This document shows positions 1 to 13,646 of a DNA stretch of 64,000 bases, piece after piece. The notes under the pieces are model-generated. The model did no database searches, was not told the DNA's origin, and was given only the letters and a program-made list of their open reading frames with translations. Each line of letters opens with the position of its first letter. The stretch's first letter is position 1. This DNA comes from Adineta ricciae (taxonomy: Eukaryota > Rotifera > Eurotatoria > Adinetida > Adinetidae). The stretch covers positions 297,780 through 361,779 of the forward strand of contig CAJNOJ010000095.1 of the NCBI GenBank assembly GCA_905250025.1. Reading direction: 5' to 3'. The translations under genes were made by a program, and so were the position numbers.

Positions 1-2928
1 CTTTTTTATAAAACTTTTTGACAACTAACGAAAGTTTAGATTTATACATACAATCGACCGGACCTCAGAAAACTTCCATCAATGCTATCAGATGTAAGTA
101 CTTTGAAAATGAATATTTATATACTCTTATTGATATTGTAGCGTAATTTTACCGTTATGTTCTCTCGATTGGGTTCCGAAATCATGCTACGCCTATTTGC
201 TCATATCCTTTTCGAACGACGTATTCTTTTTGTTTCATCGAAATTGTTTCACCTAACTGGTTTGTTTACTCGATTTATCTTTAACGTCCTACTTCAAAAC
301 TTTCCCCTTTAGCATGTGCTTATGGATGTTTACATTTAATTTATCCGATGCATTGGTAAGATTTTCGTTAATCAGAACTTCGATGATTAGATTTATTCAT
401 TTCATAGGCAAAGTATCTTCTTGCCGATTGTGTCGTCATCGATCTTATGGACAACGGCGTGCACTGCTCCGTACATTCTTGGTGTACATTCCAGTGTATT
501 CTCTACATTGAATGTCGATGAGTTAGGCGATGTTGTGATTGTGAATATCGATGAGCGAAGATTGGAGTCACACTATGATGATCTGAATCTGCTTCCGAAA
601 TATCTATTTCGAAGTATGAAAAAAGGTATTCAACAATCATCCCAATTAGCTGGTGATCATCTTGCGAGAGTTTTTCTTCGTGCGATGGCTTGTTCGATTG
701 GTAAGTTGAAATGAACAGTTCGATTCTCTCATTTCTATTCATTTTGAAGGAAACTATGCCAGTGGATTTACATTTAAGAATGAAAAACTAGATTTTGATC
801 GAGATCTGTATCTTGAACAATTTCTCGGATCTCATGTGCATTCATTTATGTCAACAGTTGCGAATACCCAAATGTTTGAACAAGTGAGAAGTCGATTCCA
901 CAGTCCGATCTTAATACCACAATGAAAATGCTCTGATTTCAGTTTTCGCGGTACCGGACTTATCTTCAACTTCAACGCGAGACAGATGTTGATGAATTCG
1001 ATATCGAAGTGAAGAATTTACATCAATTGCAACAATCAAAAAAAGTAATGAAAAAACAATTTTTTTTGTATATAGTGTATCTGATGTCTGACATGTTCAG
1101 TTACGTAATTCCACTAGGGAAATTTTCAATCAGTGTACCTAGCGAATTCTACATGCATTCTTTCTTCTTTTTCTAGTTTAAAACAAACAAAAAGATTTAC
1201 AAACTGTTGGAAAAAGTAAGTGTGTCTTCGCTTTCCTCATTTTATTTTGCCATTAATTAACGAAGTCATGTATTAAACACGGTATGGGTAACTTCTTGTA
1301 GTATGTGAAAGATGGGACAATAGTTTACAGTAGTATTAGTGCACAAAAAGATCGTACAAAAGCGAATAAACGAAAATCACTTATCGATTCAAAGGATGAA
1401 AGAAATAAGGTATCATATATATATATATAAATTGTCAATGCTTAACGTTGCTCTTTGTGGTTTTCTTTGCTCTTTCTGTTCATTTTGCGTACATTACATT
1501 GTTGACAGAACACTATTATGTACTTCATCATTTTTTCTTCTTCTGTATAGGCCGCCAATCCACTCCTTGAACAAGTACAAAATAAAGCTGAAAAATTTCA
1601 AACTGTTGTAAGTCGAGCATATTTATATGTAATATTTATAAGCGAAGAAAATGATTTAGATTAATAAAGCTGGTCAACGTGTAGCTAGCGAAGCATCGTC
1701 AGTAAGGAATAATTTAACATCTCTGGATGTAAGTCTGATCAAAGGCTTGATGGGCAGAAAGGATGATTTCGACACTTTTTTTTTAGTTTAATGATGTCAT
1801 GCGACGGAATCATAGTTCGAAAGTGAATAATTCAGTAAGTTAAAACAATGAATAGGATTCCTTCATTGCATTTCTATTTTCAGATTGAACATAATCAACT
1901 CAGTGCATTAAAGACAACGCATCATGTAAGATTTCTGTTCAAATAACAGAATCTTCTGATTTTTTTCTTCTTCTAGTCAAGCACACCTGATTTACTCAAT
2001 GAAAAGTAAGCCATGGGAATGACGTCATGTTTAATTATTCTCGATTTTTAGACCGATTCCATACGAACGATTTCATTCAGGAAATTCCGAACCACGTCTG
2101 ATCAATGGTGACCTTGTCGACTCTTCATCATCGGAATCATCACGTTCATCGACTCCTGAACCCGAACAATACAAAAGCAATCCATTGATCAATTTCGACA
2201 TTGAAGATGTACGGTCAAGTATTTCCATTTCCACTTCTTTTACGTTGACTAGTTATCTTCAGAATCTAGTAATGCCATCTCCTGTTGTACTCAATGTCAT
2301 CAACACTCCACTCGCTACGCCAGTGCCTCGTCAAACACCTCAAATTGATTCAAAAATCAAACAGTTACAAAGCGAACTTCAACATAAAGTTCAAACATTT
2401 GACGGGAAACGTACCGATCCTCGAAATGAATATGGTGAACAACAGACAGAAATTAAAAGACTCGTTAAGCAATTCGACCCACTTGATGATTCCAATTCTT
2501 CACCTATGATCAATCGAACGCCGAATACATCATTTACTTCCATGCCTATTAATCTTCGTTTGGAACAAAGGCTCACATCCCATTCGATAGGTCGCCATCC
2601 GTCTATTCACGAGGCTATTCCAGCGAATCGCGTGACGACTCTTCTACAGAACATTCAAACTAACTTTGGTACCACCAGTCGAGTTTCTGCACGGCCAAGT
2701 ATGCCCACGCAGCAACGAGAGAGAAAATCTCCGACTGGCTTTTCTCCTGCATCAACTGCACCTGCTGCTTTGTTTCCGAAAATTTGTTCGTTAATTTCTG
2801 ATGATCCATCGTTGAGTTTTGATCCTTTAGCACCATCGAAAGAGAAAATCTTACTTGCACCTACGCCATCAGCGTCTACTACGCCCAGTTCGGAAACGAA
2901 CGGTTCGAATTTGATTGATTTTAATTAG
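1..2928 (+). CDS. DENND1-like DENN-domain Rab GEF (connecdenn), 3' part
   Basis: The gene enters from the left edge. Exons are 40-93, 142-259, 313-355, 408-700, 750-883, 943-1044, 1177-1215, 1302-1409, 1551-1607, 1660-1728, 1787-1834, 1884-1925, 1977-2005 and 2052-2928, giving 670 codons before TAG. The first eight carry the distal DENN region. Recognisable blocks are FERRILFVSSKL, a CAYGCLHLIYPMHW block, PYILGVHSSVF, and a dDENN part around TFKNEKLDFDRDLYLEQF. These match the connecdenn (DENND1) family, GEFs for Rab35 on clathrin-coated vesicles. The last 290 residues are Ser/Pro-rich, with DPL and FDPL motifs and a terminal NLIDFN. Such motifs resemble AP-2/clathrin adaptor ligands in DENND1 tails; the binding itself is inference. 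Bases 1-39 are the end of an intron (acceptor 38-39). Other DENN families are less likely because of the long tail. Confidence 0.85.
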
Positions 2929-3219
2929 TAGCTTTTTTTTCCATTTTTACACTACGCATTTCATTTTCTTTTTCTTTAAATTTTTCGCGTCTTTCATAAT
3001 ATTATTTGTCCTTTTCTATCTTGCGTACAATCGATTATATGTTTGCGAATGATGATAATATGTGTGTGAGTGTGATGTTTATGCAATTATTATTATTTTT
3101 TCTGTATTAATTTCTGTGAATATAATAGTCGGTACGAAAGGAAAGAATATTGTGAATCGATCTTTTTTTTTAATATTTCAGATCTTTGGATCTCTTCCTC
3201 CCTTCATGTCATTTCAGTA

Positions 3220-6200
3220 ATGGACGATTCATTGATCAATCCTGTGTTAATATCATCATCGGCGCATCTCGAAGATGTCGAACAGTTAATCAAAAACATT
3301 GAAAAACAGACCTTCATTGCTGATAATCTTTTAAACATATCTCATAGCTCCAATGTCAAAGAAACGGTAATCAAATCGTTCACGTCTAATTCATCAGACA
3401 TTGCCCCGTTGGACAATCATCTTCTTTCAAAAATTATTCCAGGTGTCAATGGTACTTCGAATAAAGATGAAAACGTTGTTAAACAACGCGATTCATTAGA
3501 TGTGGATGATGTGAGGAAACAACAGATCTTTTCCGCAACAACAAATGATCAAAGTTTAGTCCACGAACCAGACACTGCATACACTTGGGATGACCAATAT
3601 GATGCACGTGCGAATTACCGACTTACTTTTAGTACTGATAGATTACAACAAGCCGATACCAAGTCAGATAAATCTCGTCGATATAAACATCAAGCAACAA
3701 GTCAACAGATAACTACAAACTATTCCGATGATGACATTCCGATGAATATTAACAATAATATGAACGATTGGTCAATACGTTCATCTTCGAATATGTTAGA
3801 TCAATCAATGAATCCAACACCAACGGCACAGCAACAACCGATCCCGACAAATCAATCTTCAGGCTCATCGACAACATCATCGTCAACATCATGGCGACAA
3901 ACGAAGGAAAGTCAACGTACAGCAGGAGGAATGCAATCAAAAGACGTTCGACCGCCATCACCGTTATGTCTATACAAGATTTTTCAACAAAAATCCAATA
4001 TGAATCCACTGCCGACCATCCGAACTATTTTTCCCTTGAATCCTCTCCAACGAGATCTGCTCACTCCTAATCATAATACTGAAAGTAGTACAGATAAATC
4101 GAACAATCATCGTCGATCTCGGCTCAGTTCTGATCAAGCTATTCAAACCTCACTGCATTCAGCACCAAATAATCGTCATCGATCTACATCTGTAGCAGGT
4201 AGATCAAAAAGTTTAACTGAAATTCATTTCTCATCGATTGTCTTTTAGCACGAAAATCCGATTCATTCGATCAACTGGCAACTTCGACTCGAACTCTCAT
4301 TCATAAGTCTCTACCCGATCTTTCATTTATATCTCAATATACCAAAGAGTTACCTCGATCTCATACAACATCGTCGTCAATCTTGATCTCAAATAATACT
4401 CGAGCAACACCATCTCCAACAATTATCCAACAACCCAAACAAGATTCAGATCGACCACGTACATTGAAATCAATTAAACGGTACAAGAATAACAAACATT
4501 CTACAGAACCTCTGGGAGTCTTCTACAGTCCACAATTACGAAAGACATTTGCAGCTGTGCCAATAATAACAGAATCGAGTGCATCATCGCCAACTGCACA
4601 TATCAACAAATCTCAAGCAGCGAATCTCAAATCTTGTTTGAAAGCCGCATCACGGGCAAATTCTTGTGATATTCAAAATGCCATTGAAGAACAGAAGTCG
4701 CCAATGTCAAATAAGAAGCTCATGAATAATCAGGTAAATCTAAGCATAACCTTCATTACTGTCTTTCGTCAATAGCTTTTCGCATTTATCTTTTGAGCAT
4801 TCCATTCCACAACCCAAATCACCGTCGTCATGCATCCGCCGAAGTCCGGGTGTCAATAAACTCAAATATTTAGACACAGTTTGGTCTTCCAACAAACTTA
4901 GTGCATACATGTTACCGGATTCGTCGCGAGGTCATCATTCCGAACATGACCTAATCTCGTTAATTCCCGGGGAGAATTCTACAAAGAAGAGTATTAGCTT
5001 TTCCGAGGATATTTCCAAACAACTTCTATCGCCTTGTAACCCAGCAATTGCTTTCACCACTGACCTTCCATTAGAAGTATATGAAAGTAACAAACGGTTG
5101 ACAAAACGAACAACGGCACGATGTAGAGACGTACGTCGATGTCAGAGTAAGTTATTTGAGGAGGCTCAACTCAGTTCGCCCATTTGTTTGATTCAAAAGA
5201 AACTTAATCTCAAAACGATAATGATTATATACATTGTTATTAATCCGCTTTTGTTCTTCCCTTCGTTCTTTAGCTGACATTATTGCTGTTGATCCTGTTC
5301 TTCACCTACATTCATTTACTGACAGTCCACCAAATGAGTTCTGTTTACAGCGAGATGATGATCAGACGGACGACGATGAACTTTTGATGAAAAATTCAAC
5401 GATCAATATCATTACCGATCTCGACGAAACCATGCCTATCAGTAAGGAAATTCAATCACCCTCTCCCATCGATCAAGAAAAGAAATCCTCGATACTTGAT
5501 GGTGCGTCGAACTAATCTTGAGGTTTCAAAGTCATCGACTACTTTTACTTGTTGTTTAGATATTGTTGTTACTGTCAATAACATCGTCAAACGTTTGTTA
5601 GAAATAAAACAAACTGGAAAGGTAGCTGAAGTTGAAAACTAGATATTTCATCTTTGCTTGTGGTTTGTTTAGATGTTCTTTCTTGATAATGAACAGAATT
5701 CCCAATTGGATGTCTTATTGAAAAACGATCTGTGCCCTGCAATTCAAGCCATTCTCGAACATGGCCGGAAAGAATTGAAGAAAACGACTCTATGGAAAAT
5801 CATCGAATCATCAATTGACAAGCATCCTTCAACAACAGCACAAGTACCTTTAGCTTATCAGGAAGCGAAACTGATCGCACAGAATACATCATCATATTGG
5901 TTATTTAAATTCCAAGCTTTTATTTTTATCCTATTAAAGTTCGTTCTTTCGTCTTGTTCATTTTTTTTCCGAAGGCAATCATTCTCTTTCTAGTAAAAAT
6001 GAACTCATTAATTGGCTTTATTATTTCACTCGACAGAAAGAGATTCTCCTCCGCTATTATCAATCACCTGATGCTTTAATTCTCGTTTCGATATCGTCAA
6101 CATTCAATCTTTTCGAACGAATCATGACACAATTAGAGAAACTCACTACACTTACCTTCCGTTTGACATATCATACACCAGATCTGTCATCGGTCAATGA

Positions 6201-6675
6201 CGAACAATTGAATACATCGTACATTAGTATTCATCCGGCGAAGACGTGCGCACGTGATTGGGTGATGACTATTTCACGACGAAATCCGAAAACATTCACG
6301 CAACCGATTCTACAGAATTCTTCCAATGACACCTTTCGTTCGACATTATCCAGGAAGTTTAATGCTATATTCAGCAAAACAAATCCGCCGCAGCAGATGA
6401 AATCTTCGCCAGTCATCGCCACGAAAATGCCCGACGGCAAAAGGCAAAGCAAATCGCCCGGCCCGACACGTCGCGCACGTTTTTCTAGTGTATTCAGTAA
6501 TGCACCAACAACAGTTACCACGACGATCTCCAGTCCAAAAATAAAGTATACAATACGACCAAGTACATCTCCATCGAGAGGAGCGACTATGCTAACTCAA
6601 TCGAAAATTCCACGTCCATCGTTGAATGTCGATAAGCCTAAATCAGTTCGATATCACTCTACAGCACCGTCATGA
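3220..6675 (+). CDS. RUN-domain protein, RUSC1/2-like
   Basis: Exons are 3220-4198, 4249-4733, 4798-5146, 5274-5501, 5560-5621, 5673-5938 and 5994-6675, giving 1016 codons plus stop. The first 700 residues are Ser/Thr/Asn/Gln-rich and look disordered, with a KSLPDL motif near residue 350. A RUN domain spans exons 5-7: a VNNIVKRLL helix, then NDLCPAIQAILEHGRKELK, TLWKIIESS, WLFKFQAFIFILL, KEILLRYYQSPDALI and FRLTY. The order and the late RYYxPxA block resemble RUSC1/2, adaptors that link small GTPases to vesicle transport. No SH3 domain is visible at the C-terminus, where RUSC proteins have one. The tail is basic and Ser/Pro-rich instead. The gene starts 291 bp after the DENND1-like stop on the same strand. 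The pair could be co-regulated trafficking genes, but there is no direct evidence. Confidence 0.75.
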
Positions 6676-6996
6676 AATTCATTTTCTTGTGATTCTTTTC
6701 TCTCTCTCTCTCTCTTTTGTTTTGTTATGAATCTTTTATCATTCTATTTAACTCTATGCATTTCTTGTTTTCTTCCAAACGTTATAGATCACTATTCTCA
6801 GGTTGTTTTTCTACTCATCTATGTACAAGTACTCAGATTTTAATAATAATAATAATAATTTGATAAATCAATTACAGCAGTCAACACCGTTTCATAGAGA
6901 CTTAAATTCTGAACCACATTCGATGATTCACAGTGACCTTGGACTGCTTGATGGAGAGACTGTATGAACGTTGATCTCTGTATTTCAGATTTGACC
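6676..6996. other. Spacer between RUSC-like and PTH2 genes
   Basis: This holds a CT microsatellite at about 6702-6715, an AAT run at about 6841-6859 and a polypyrimidine tract. A TTTCAG acceptor at about 6984-6989 lies just before the PTH2 start codon, so the PTH2 message probably carries a spliced or trans-spliced 5' leader. Confidence 0.5.
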
Positions 6997-7759
6997 ATGG
7001 CAGAAGGAGGTCCACACGTCACTGCAGCATCCTCTTCCTCATACACAGATGTGAACGAACAATTTCTCGCCACCCTAGTAGAAATGGGTATTCCTCAGGA
7101 AACAGCTCGACAGGTTTGTTCTATCTTCTCCCAAGTCGTCTGTTCAATAGTACTTTTCAGGCTTTAAAACGTGTTAACAATCAAAGTTTAGATGCAGCTC
7201 TAGCTGTTGTGTTCGGTGAATCAATTCCGACTAGTAACAATCAAACAAATGTCGAACAATCTACTCAAGTATCTCAATTTGTAAGCGCTTCCGTCTATGC
7301 AAAGTCGTTCTTTCTCAATAGTCTCTTCATGACCTCATTTAGGACACACTAGCCATCGATGAAAGAGACGTTGAACCAATACCACATAAAATGTTATTTG
7401 TCGTAAATGGTTCTCTACAAATGAGTTCAGGAAAGATGGCTGCTCAAGTTGCTCATTGTGCGGTTAGTTTATACCAAAAACTACTCGAGAGACGTCCGAA
7501 GGCCTTAGAATATTGGCAAGAGTATGGTGAGACGAAAATTGTTGTCCGTGGTCAATCAACAGAAGAATTACTTGATATTGAAACGAAGGCGAAGACAAAT
7601 CGATCAATCGTCACAGCTACTATCGAGGACGCTGGTCTAACGGAAATCGCCAGTGGTTCATTAACGTGTCTTGGTCTGTTTGGCACAAATGAACAATTAA
7701 AACCAATTACTGGTCATCTCAAACTCATGCAAGACTGTTTGAAATGTAGTGGACAATGA
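6997..7759 (+). CDS. Peptidyl-tRNA hydrolase 2 with N-terminal UBA domain
   Basis: Exons are 6997-7113, 7161-7280 and 7343-7759, giving 217 residues. Residues about 18-60 form a UBA domain (EQFLATLVEMGIPQETARQ, then AALAVVFGE). From about residue 93 comes a PTH2 catalytic domain: KMLFVVNGSLQMSSGKMAAQ, VAHCAV, then EDAGLTEIASGS and TGHLKLM. PTH2 enzymes hydrolyse peptidyl-tRNA to free tRNA. Vertebrate PTRH2 has an N-terminal membrane anchor, whereas this form has UBA instead, as in some invertebrate PTH2 proteins. The start at 6997 has an ACCATGG context and follows an acceptor-like TTTCAG. An in-frame ATG at 6964 lies upstream of that acceptor and was not chosen. The gene converges on the zinc-finger gene with a 231-bp gap. 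Confidence 0.9.
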
Positions 7760-7990
7760 TATTTTCTACTAAACAACTACAAAATGTTAGTTTTTATTTC
7801 CAGCAAAAAAAGCAAAAGACAAGAATGTTATTTCATACGACTAGATGATTAAGGATAAGATCGTACAGAATTAAATAAATGAAAAAGCTCAACAGTGAAT
7901 TTGTTTGAAAAGAAAGGATGAGGAGAAAGTTCGTTTGTTGTTGATGTTGGTTCATCGTGATCGTGTAAATCTAGATGAAGATCTTCTCGA

Positions 7991-8930
7991 TTAGGTAAAT
8001 GTTAAGAGATCAAATTTACTTTGAATATTCCGATGAAGTTTCTGATGCGATTTCAAATTACAATGAAGGGAAAATAATTTTCCGCATACATCACATTTGT
8101 GATCTTTTCGTCCTGAAAAGCGAAACTAAACACAGCTATTGCGTAATACTGGAAATAAGTACCTGTATGGGTTAAAAGATGGTTCTTGAGATTCGTTTGT
8201 TTAGAAAAGCCTTTCGAACATTGACTGCAACGATATGGCCAAGTACCTTGATGGATGTGTGTATGACCACGTAGGTCACCTGGTGTGGCGAATGTCTTAT
8301 CGCAATACAAACATTTATGAGGTTTTTTCTAAAATGTTCTCATTCTTCATTTGTAAGATAGGCCGGTCTGATTTGATTTACCTTTGTATGTGTCATTCGA
8401 TGATAATACAGATTGGAACTTGCCGTGAAACGTTTTCCACATATCTCGCAAGAATGCGGCTTTGAAAACAACAGTTAATATACAGAAGAATGAATAAGAT
8501 ACGAAATATTTTACTTTTTCGCCACTATGTATTCGACAGTGAGTATTTAATGATGACGAAGTTGAAAATGCCTTGCCGCATGTTGGACATACATGAGGCT
8601 TTTCCCCTACGATAAATTTATAGAATTTATTTGAAAAAAGAAATAAATGCGCTGAATTACCTGTATGAGTTCGTGTGTGTCGACTGAGAAGCGACGGTCG
8701 GTCGAACATTTTGCCACAGACATCGCATGACCAAGATTTGCGTTTACGTCGATTATTATTCAAACAGTGATCCACTGACTGAGTCTTTCAGATTATAGAT
8801 GAAACGTATTTCATGAAATGATATACTAACTTACTACTAATTCGGTTTCGATGATTTTATTTTGATTATTAGCTGATGATAGTAAATTATCGATCATAAA
8901 TGCTGTCGATCGTGTCGAGATGACTGTCAT
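7991..8930 (-). CDS. C2H2 zinc-finger protein with six fingers
   Basis: Exons in transcript order are 8930-8835, 8784-8661, 8606-8515, 8459-8382, 8328-8163 and 8112-7991, giving 225 residues. After a 50-residue N-terminus with a basic NNNRRKRKS stretch come six consecutive C2H2 fingers. They begin [40 protein letters not shown] and CDVCGKLF, mostly joined by TGEKPH-type linkers. All cysteine and histidine ligands are present. Finger exons mostly end inside the linker, so introns separate fingers. This is a nuclear sequence-specific DNA-binding protein. I cannot assign the subfamily. The exact acceptor of exon 2 (8784 or 8778) is uncertain by two codons. It is head to head with the homeobox gene across 1.45 kb. 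Confidence 0.85.
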
Positions 8931-10383
8931 ATTCGTGCTCTACTGTTCTGTCAAACGTCTGTCGATCGGTGAAGAAAATGTGATCGAGACTGATTTGAAG
9001 AATTATCTTCGATTGACTCCGATGGAAACATTAGCCAATCATATTCCCAACAAATCTTGGGCTTATCCAATGAGAAGTTTTCTCTTCGTTGATTTTCTAC
9101 ATTTGTTTCCATCGCCGAAAGATAAAGCATCCGGCACTTGATTATCAAAATGTTGTTCATTGTTCGAACAATCCGGATATGCAAAGTGATTTATGAACTT
9201 CATTCGAATGAGTTTGTCTCGAAGAAAATCATCGAGAACAGATGACGAAAAAGACAAGAATGTTATTCTGCAGTCTATTCATCGAAGAATAATGATGATG
9301 GTAATGGGACAAGTATACATTGAACGTTCCGAGAACGAATAAAGAAAGGAAAAGAACAGGAAATGTGTATAATGCTCAATGAATACAGATGATCAGTTGC
9401 ACTCATTGTCCAATGTAATGATGTTTCTTATTCGAAATCAAACGAAAAAAATCTCAATCATACAAGTGGATGTTAGTTTGTCGCGAACAATTTCCATCGT
9501 TTCTCTTTTTTCTTCCACTGCATACATCCAAAGATGTGCGCGTCTTCTCCAACTGATTAAGTTCACAGTATAAGAATCGTACTAGTCACTGTTAAATTAT
9601 CTTTTCATTCGAAATCCTTACGTGTTAAATCAAATGTTTGTGACCTAGATGAATCGCTGCAATCGATAAAGCCTTTTCACATTCCTTTTCTCATAAATGA
9701 AAATCTTCTATCTCTTGTTCATGTCTTAGATGTATGCATAAATATATATTTATATACATCAATCCCAATAAGTCAAAACAATCTCTTGCTTCTCTATTGA
9801 CAAAACGTGTCAAACAACACTTAGGGATTATCGATAATAGAGAAGACATCTATCCTTTTCTCCTCCTGGATTAATTGTATAGAACAATACTACGAAGACT
9901 TCAATCCAAGCATGCGTAATTGTCAAGAAAAGAAACAGAGAAGAAGAAGAAGAAGAATTGAGCCTCTTGTCACACGTGCTTGTCATTCATCGAAGCAAGC
10001 AGTTATGTAACAATTGCAACATCATCAATCAGGATGTTTAGTTGTTGTTCATCATTTCTGTTCAAGTAGAATGGTCAATTGATGATTGATAAGTAGAAAA
10101 AAAGAAGAAGAAAGAAATCCGATGACGACGACGACAATAGATGTGAGTGACATGATATAAATGACGGCACGTTCGGCGCATCATCGAGATCCGAGAAAAT
10201 GTTATCGAATAATTTTAATTGCACAACGGATTTATAGTAAAGAATTAGAAGAGAAAAAAACAAAAAAACGAACACATACACGTACAAGGAGAAGATCAGT
10301 CAGTCGAATAGTGATTGACTTTACTCAGAACAATCGATCAAACGAAGTCGACAACGACAACAACACCAACGATAGAACCGAAC
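8931..10383. other. Divergent intergenic region between two transcription-factor genes
   Basis: This is 1.45 kb between the zinc-finger start (minus) and the homeobox start (plus). It is A+T rich, with GA-rich runs near 9936-9960 and 10095-10140 and an ATATATATTTATATA stretch near 9740. No convincing exon was found. It probably carries the promoters of both genes. Confidence 0.5.
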
Positions 10384-11252
10384 ATGCATCCCTACGCTAC
10401 AAACTATCCTATTCCAACAGCTTCGCTCTATCATACATCGTTCGTTCATCCGCTTATGCCTTCGGTTAATGCAAGTGTTATGCCACCGTTTCCCTTCTTT
10501 CATGGATCACCTGATCGCTTTACTGGTAATGTTTGAAATATAAACTGTAAGTCAATTGTCTAGTTTTCATATTAGAATTTCTTTTGGATTCTCGTCATCC
10601 GCGGAAACAACGTCGATCACGTACTGCTTTTACCAGTCAGCAACTACATGCATTAGAGCGATGTTTTGTTAAAACTCACTATCCTGACGTTGTCATGAGA
10701 GAGAAACTAGCGCTCTATACAAATTTACCTGAAGCTCGTGTTCAAGTAAATAACTTCATACGTACGATCAGAATAGAACTGAACGGCATTTGTTGACTTA
10801 TTTAGGTTTGGTTTAAAAATCGTCGAGCTAAGTATCGGAAAAAGCAAAAGATACTGGTTGATGCTTCGAAAAAACGATCAACAAACGTAGCTGATGTTCA
10901 AACAAGTGACGATGACGACGACGAAGACGATGGTGATGATACTGATTCGAACTCGAAAGACAATTCAATGACAGTTACTTCGAAAAGTACAGGTATACAG
11001 AATATTACCTGCATTGCAATATTGTATCTAGTTTTGAAATTTTACTTAGACGAAGAAGCAAAAGCAATACCAGCGTCATCTAGTTTACTGTGCCATCAAT
11101 TATCACCATTGATTCGAATGTCATCATTTGCACTACATACGGAACAACACTTTAAAACAGATTCAACTATGTACAATTTGTCTATTAATGATCAACTAAC
11201 AAAATGGCGTCCAAATACATTGAAATATCATATTGAAAATTTATTACAGTAA
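10384..11252 (+). CDS. Paired-like K50 homeobox protein, Dmbx-like
   Basis: Exons are 10384-10525, 10576-10745, 10806-10992 and 11050-11252, giving 233 residues. The homeodomain lies at about residues 52-112 and is split by an intron just before the recognition helix. It starts [19 protein letters not shown], continues [14 protein letters not shown] and NLPEARVQ, and ends [14 protein letters not shown]. Lysine 50 together with [10 protein letters not shown] and NLPEARVQ matches Dmbx (diencephalon/mesencephalon homeobox) best from memory. Otx and Pitx also have K50 but differ in helix 2. A run of Asp/Glu follows at about 128-146, then a Ser-rich tail. The N-terminus is rich in Pro, Tyr and Phe. 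It acts as a nuclear developmental regulator. I saw no OAR motif at the C-terminus. Upstream, an imperfect GA-rich region precedes the start. Confidence 0.82.
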
Positions 11253-13646
11253 TTTAATGTCTACATAAATAATATTCATAAACAGTAATCGTCTTTCATG
11301 AAAAGAATCAACAAAAAACTTGCGGGCAGACTAATATAATCCATTCCTATAAGAAGATGTTGGAATAAAATTTAGTCGTGAATAAGATAGATTTGAAGCG
11401 CTATCAAATTGTAGTCTCCACAATGACCTGAGGGTCTCTTAAGACACTTACAAGATCTATTTAGTGTGCCTAATCACTTATAGAGACCGTCAAATCAGTC
11501 TCTGATATGATCTACTTTTAAAGAATAATTCAACACATTGATATTTTGATGAACAAAACAGAAGTATATCAGCATTTTATTCATCATTGGATCTTACTCG
11601 AGAAGTTGTTATAAGATATAATATCCATATGCATCTAAGAAAACTTTTTTCAACTCCAGACTTATAGGTTAAATTCAGAGTACAATTCACAATCATCTTT
11701 TCTTCGATAAATCGATTTCGCTGAACAACGAAGAATACATTCCCTCTGTTCATTACTCGACAAATTCCTAAAATATCGTCCTTCACAAATTTGATCAAAA
11801 TATGAATAATTTCCGACTGCCACAGACTACCATTAAATCTCCACATGTATCCTTGAAGTTCGATGGACATAGGCATGGAAAAACGCTTGAACATCCAAAT
11901 ACGTTCTCACATAAAAGACTAGCCTCATTTATAACCATAATTCATTTACACTCGAATTGAATGCATTATTTTCATAAATGTGTCAGACCGTCAAGAGTTG
12001 TATCATCATATCACCCGTATAGCATAACATTTCATATAATAGCAATAAACGTAGAAATTCATTTCTCCGCTATGTGTTAGAAGCAAAGTGAAGCGCATAA
12101 TTATAATGGTTGGAAACTGTCTACGCCTATAACGAACTAGACGTTTTAATTAGATATTGTATGAATTCATTTCGTTTATCCAAACATCGATCCTGATTTG
12201 CTTCGTTGTAATTTATTCATCTCTGCGTATATACATATGTACTTCTCGAAATTGATGTTGTTGTTTTTCTAATTTGAACGATAGATTTTAATTAGCAATG
12301 ACTTTTTCTACATATTGGGGACAACAAAATTCCTTATGATAACATGAAAGTGTAGATACAAAAGAAAGGAAAGGTTTTATCAATAACAGCACGGCATACG
12401 ATCAAAAAGATAGACGTGAGATGGCCTCGAGTCAAATATGTATGTACTAATTTGAAAAACAAACCGTTCTTCCTTAGTCCATCACAGTTGTGTATTGTTC
12501 AGAAAATTGAACCACTTACTTCGCTTCGAGTTGTTGTTTCTATACTCGATTTCGAAATGCACTGGTTCGTCGACGAATAAGTGACGAGGATGCTCTCTAT
12601 TTGCTTTTCGATGATGAGAAGAGAATGGATGAAAGACGAAGTATGTAAACACACCTGTCAAACGATTGAAACTAAGACGAAGAATGATTCGAGTTGAACT
12701 CGTTGATATTCTCTGTCACCCATTCGCACCTTCTCTATGAATGATCAATTTCATTTTGATCAGTTTTAATGATAGGATCGAAACGAAGACACAAAAATGC
12801 GCAGGCGATTCGAACCATGGGAAAATAAAGATAATGGGATGCGAAGGCTATGATTAACTCTTTGTAATAAAGTGTGATGAACATTATCGGAGAGAACATT
12901 TCATTGAAATCAAGAGTTGTTTCTCACAGTCGTAACGGTTATTCGTTTTCTTTGAGTCGATCAAAGAATGTGTCAACAGATCGCTTGACTGATCACCGAT
13001 CTAAGACAAGATCTCAATCACATAAGGTGACAATCATCACTTTGTTTGTGTTGTAACAGTCGGATTGTTCAAAGTCTATTGTTTTCTCCACATACGTTTG
13101 TAATCAAATTAGAATGTTGAAAAAAAATGGTCTTAACACATCAAAACAGAAATGCGAAAGAAAAGAACGAACGTCTATATATTATTGAACTTTCATATTT
13201 TTATTGATTCACCTTTGGTCAACAATGTATAGGATAACTCTTCTTTGTTAAGTCAACATCATTTGAATACAAATGTATCTATTTAGCATAAACAAATATG
13301 AAATCGTAACAGGCAAATAGACGGTTCATTGTTTGGATGAACAACACGATGACGACGAACTCTAACACGTTGTGAAGAGAATTTCAATCAGAAAAACATT
13401 TCATACCAGGTGTATGAGATGATTATCTAACCGAAGTGTTTATGTTCGAAGAAGATTGATTGTCGTTTCGTTCCGCCTCTTTCTCTCTTGCTCGTTTCCA
13501 TTTCATTACACCTGTACGTTATGTCATCCGAAGTATTATTGAAGAATCATTGAAAAAAAATTTTTATATACATAAATGTGTACTAAATAAATAGGCTTTA
13601 GTCAATGACAACGAGCTCGAATTTCACATGAGCATGTGTAAATTGA
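11253..13646. other. Gene-poor stretch
   Basis: This is about 2.4 kb with no supported gene. The longest open frame (11577-11894, minus, 105 codons) has no recognised motif and no clear splice context. The stretch is A+T rich. It may hold regulatory DNA for the homeobox or HLH genes. Confidence 0.4.

Noticed and set aside
11577..11894. 105-codon minus-strand frame
   Set aside because: No motif, no splice partner and a composition typical of A+T-rich spacer.
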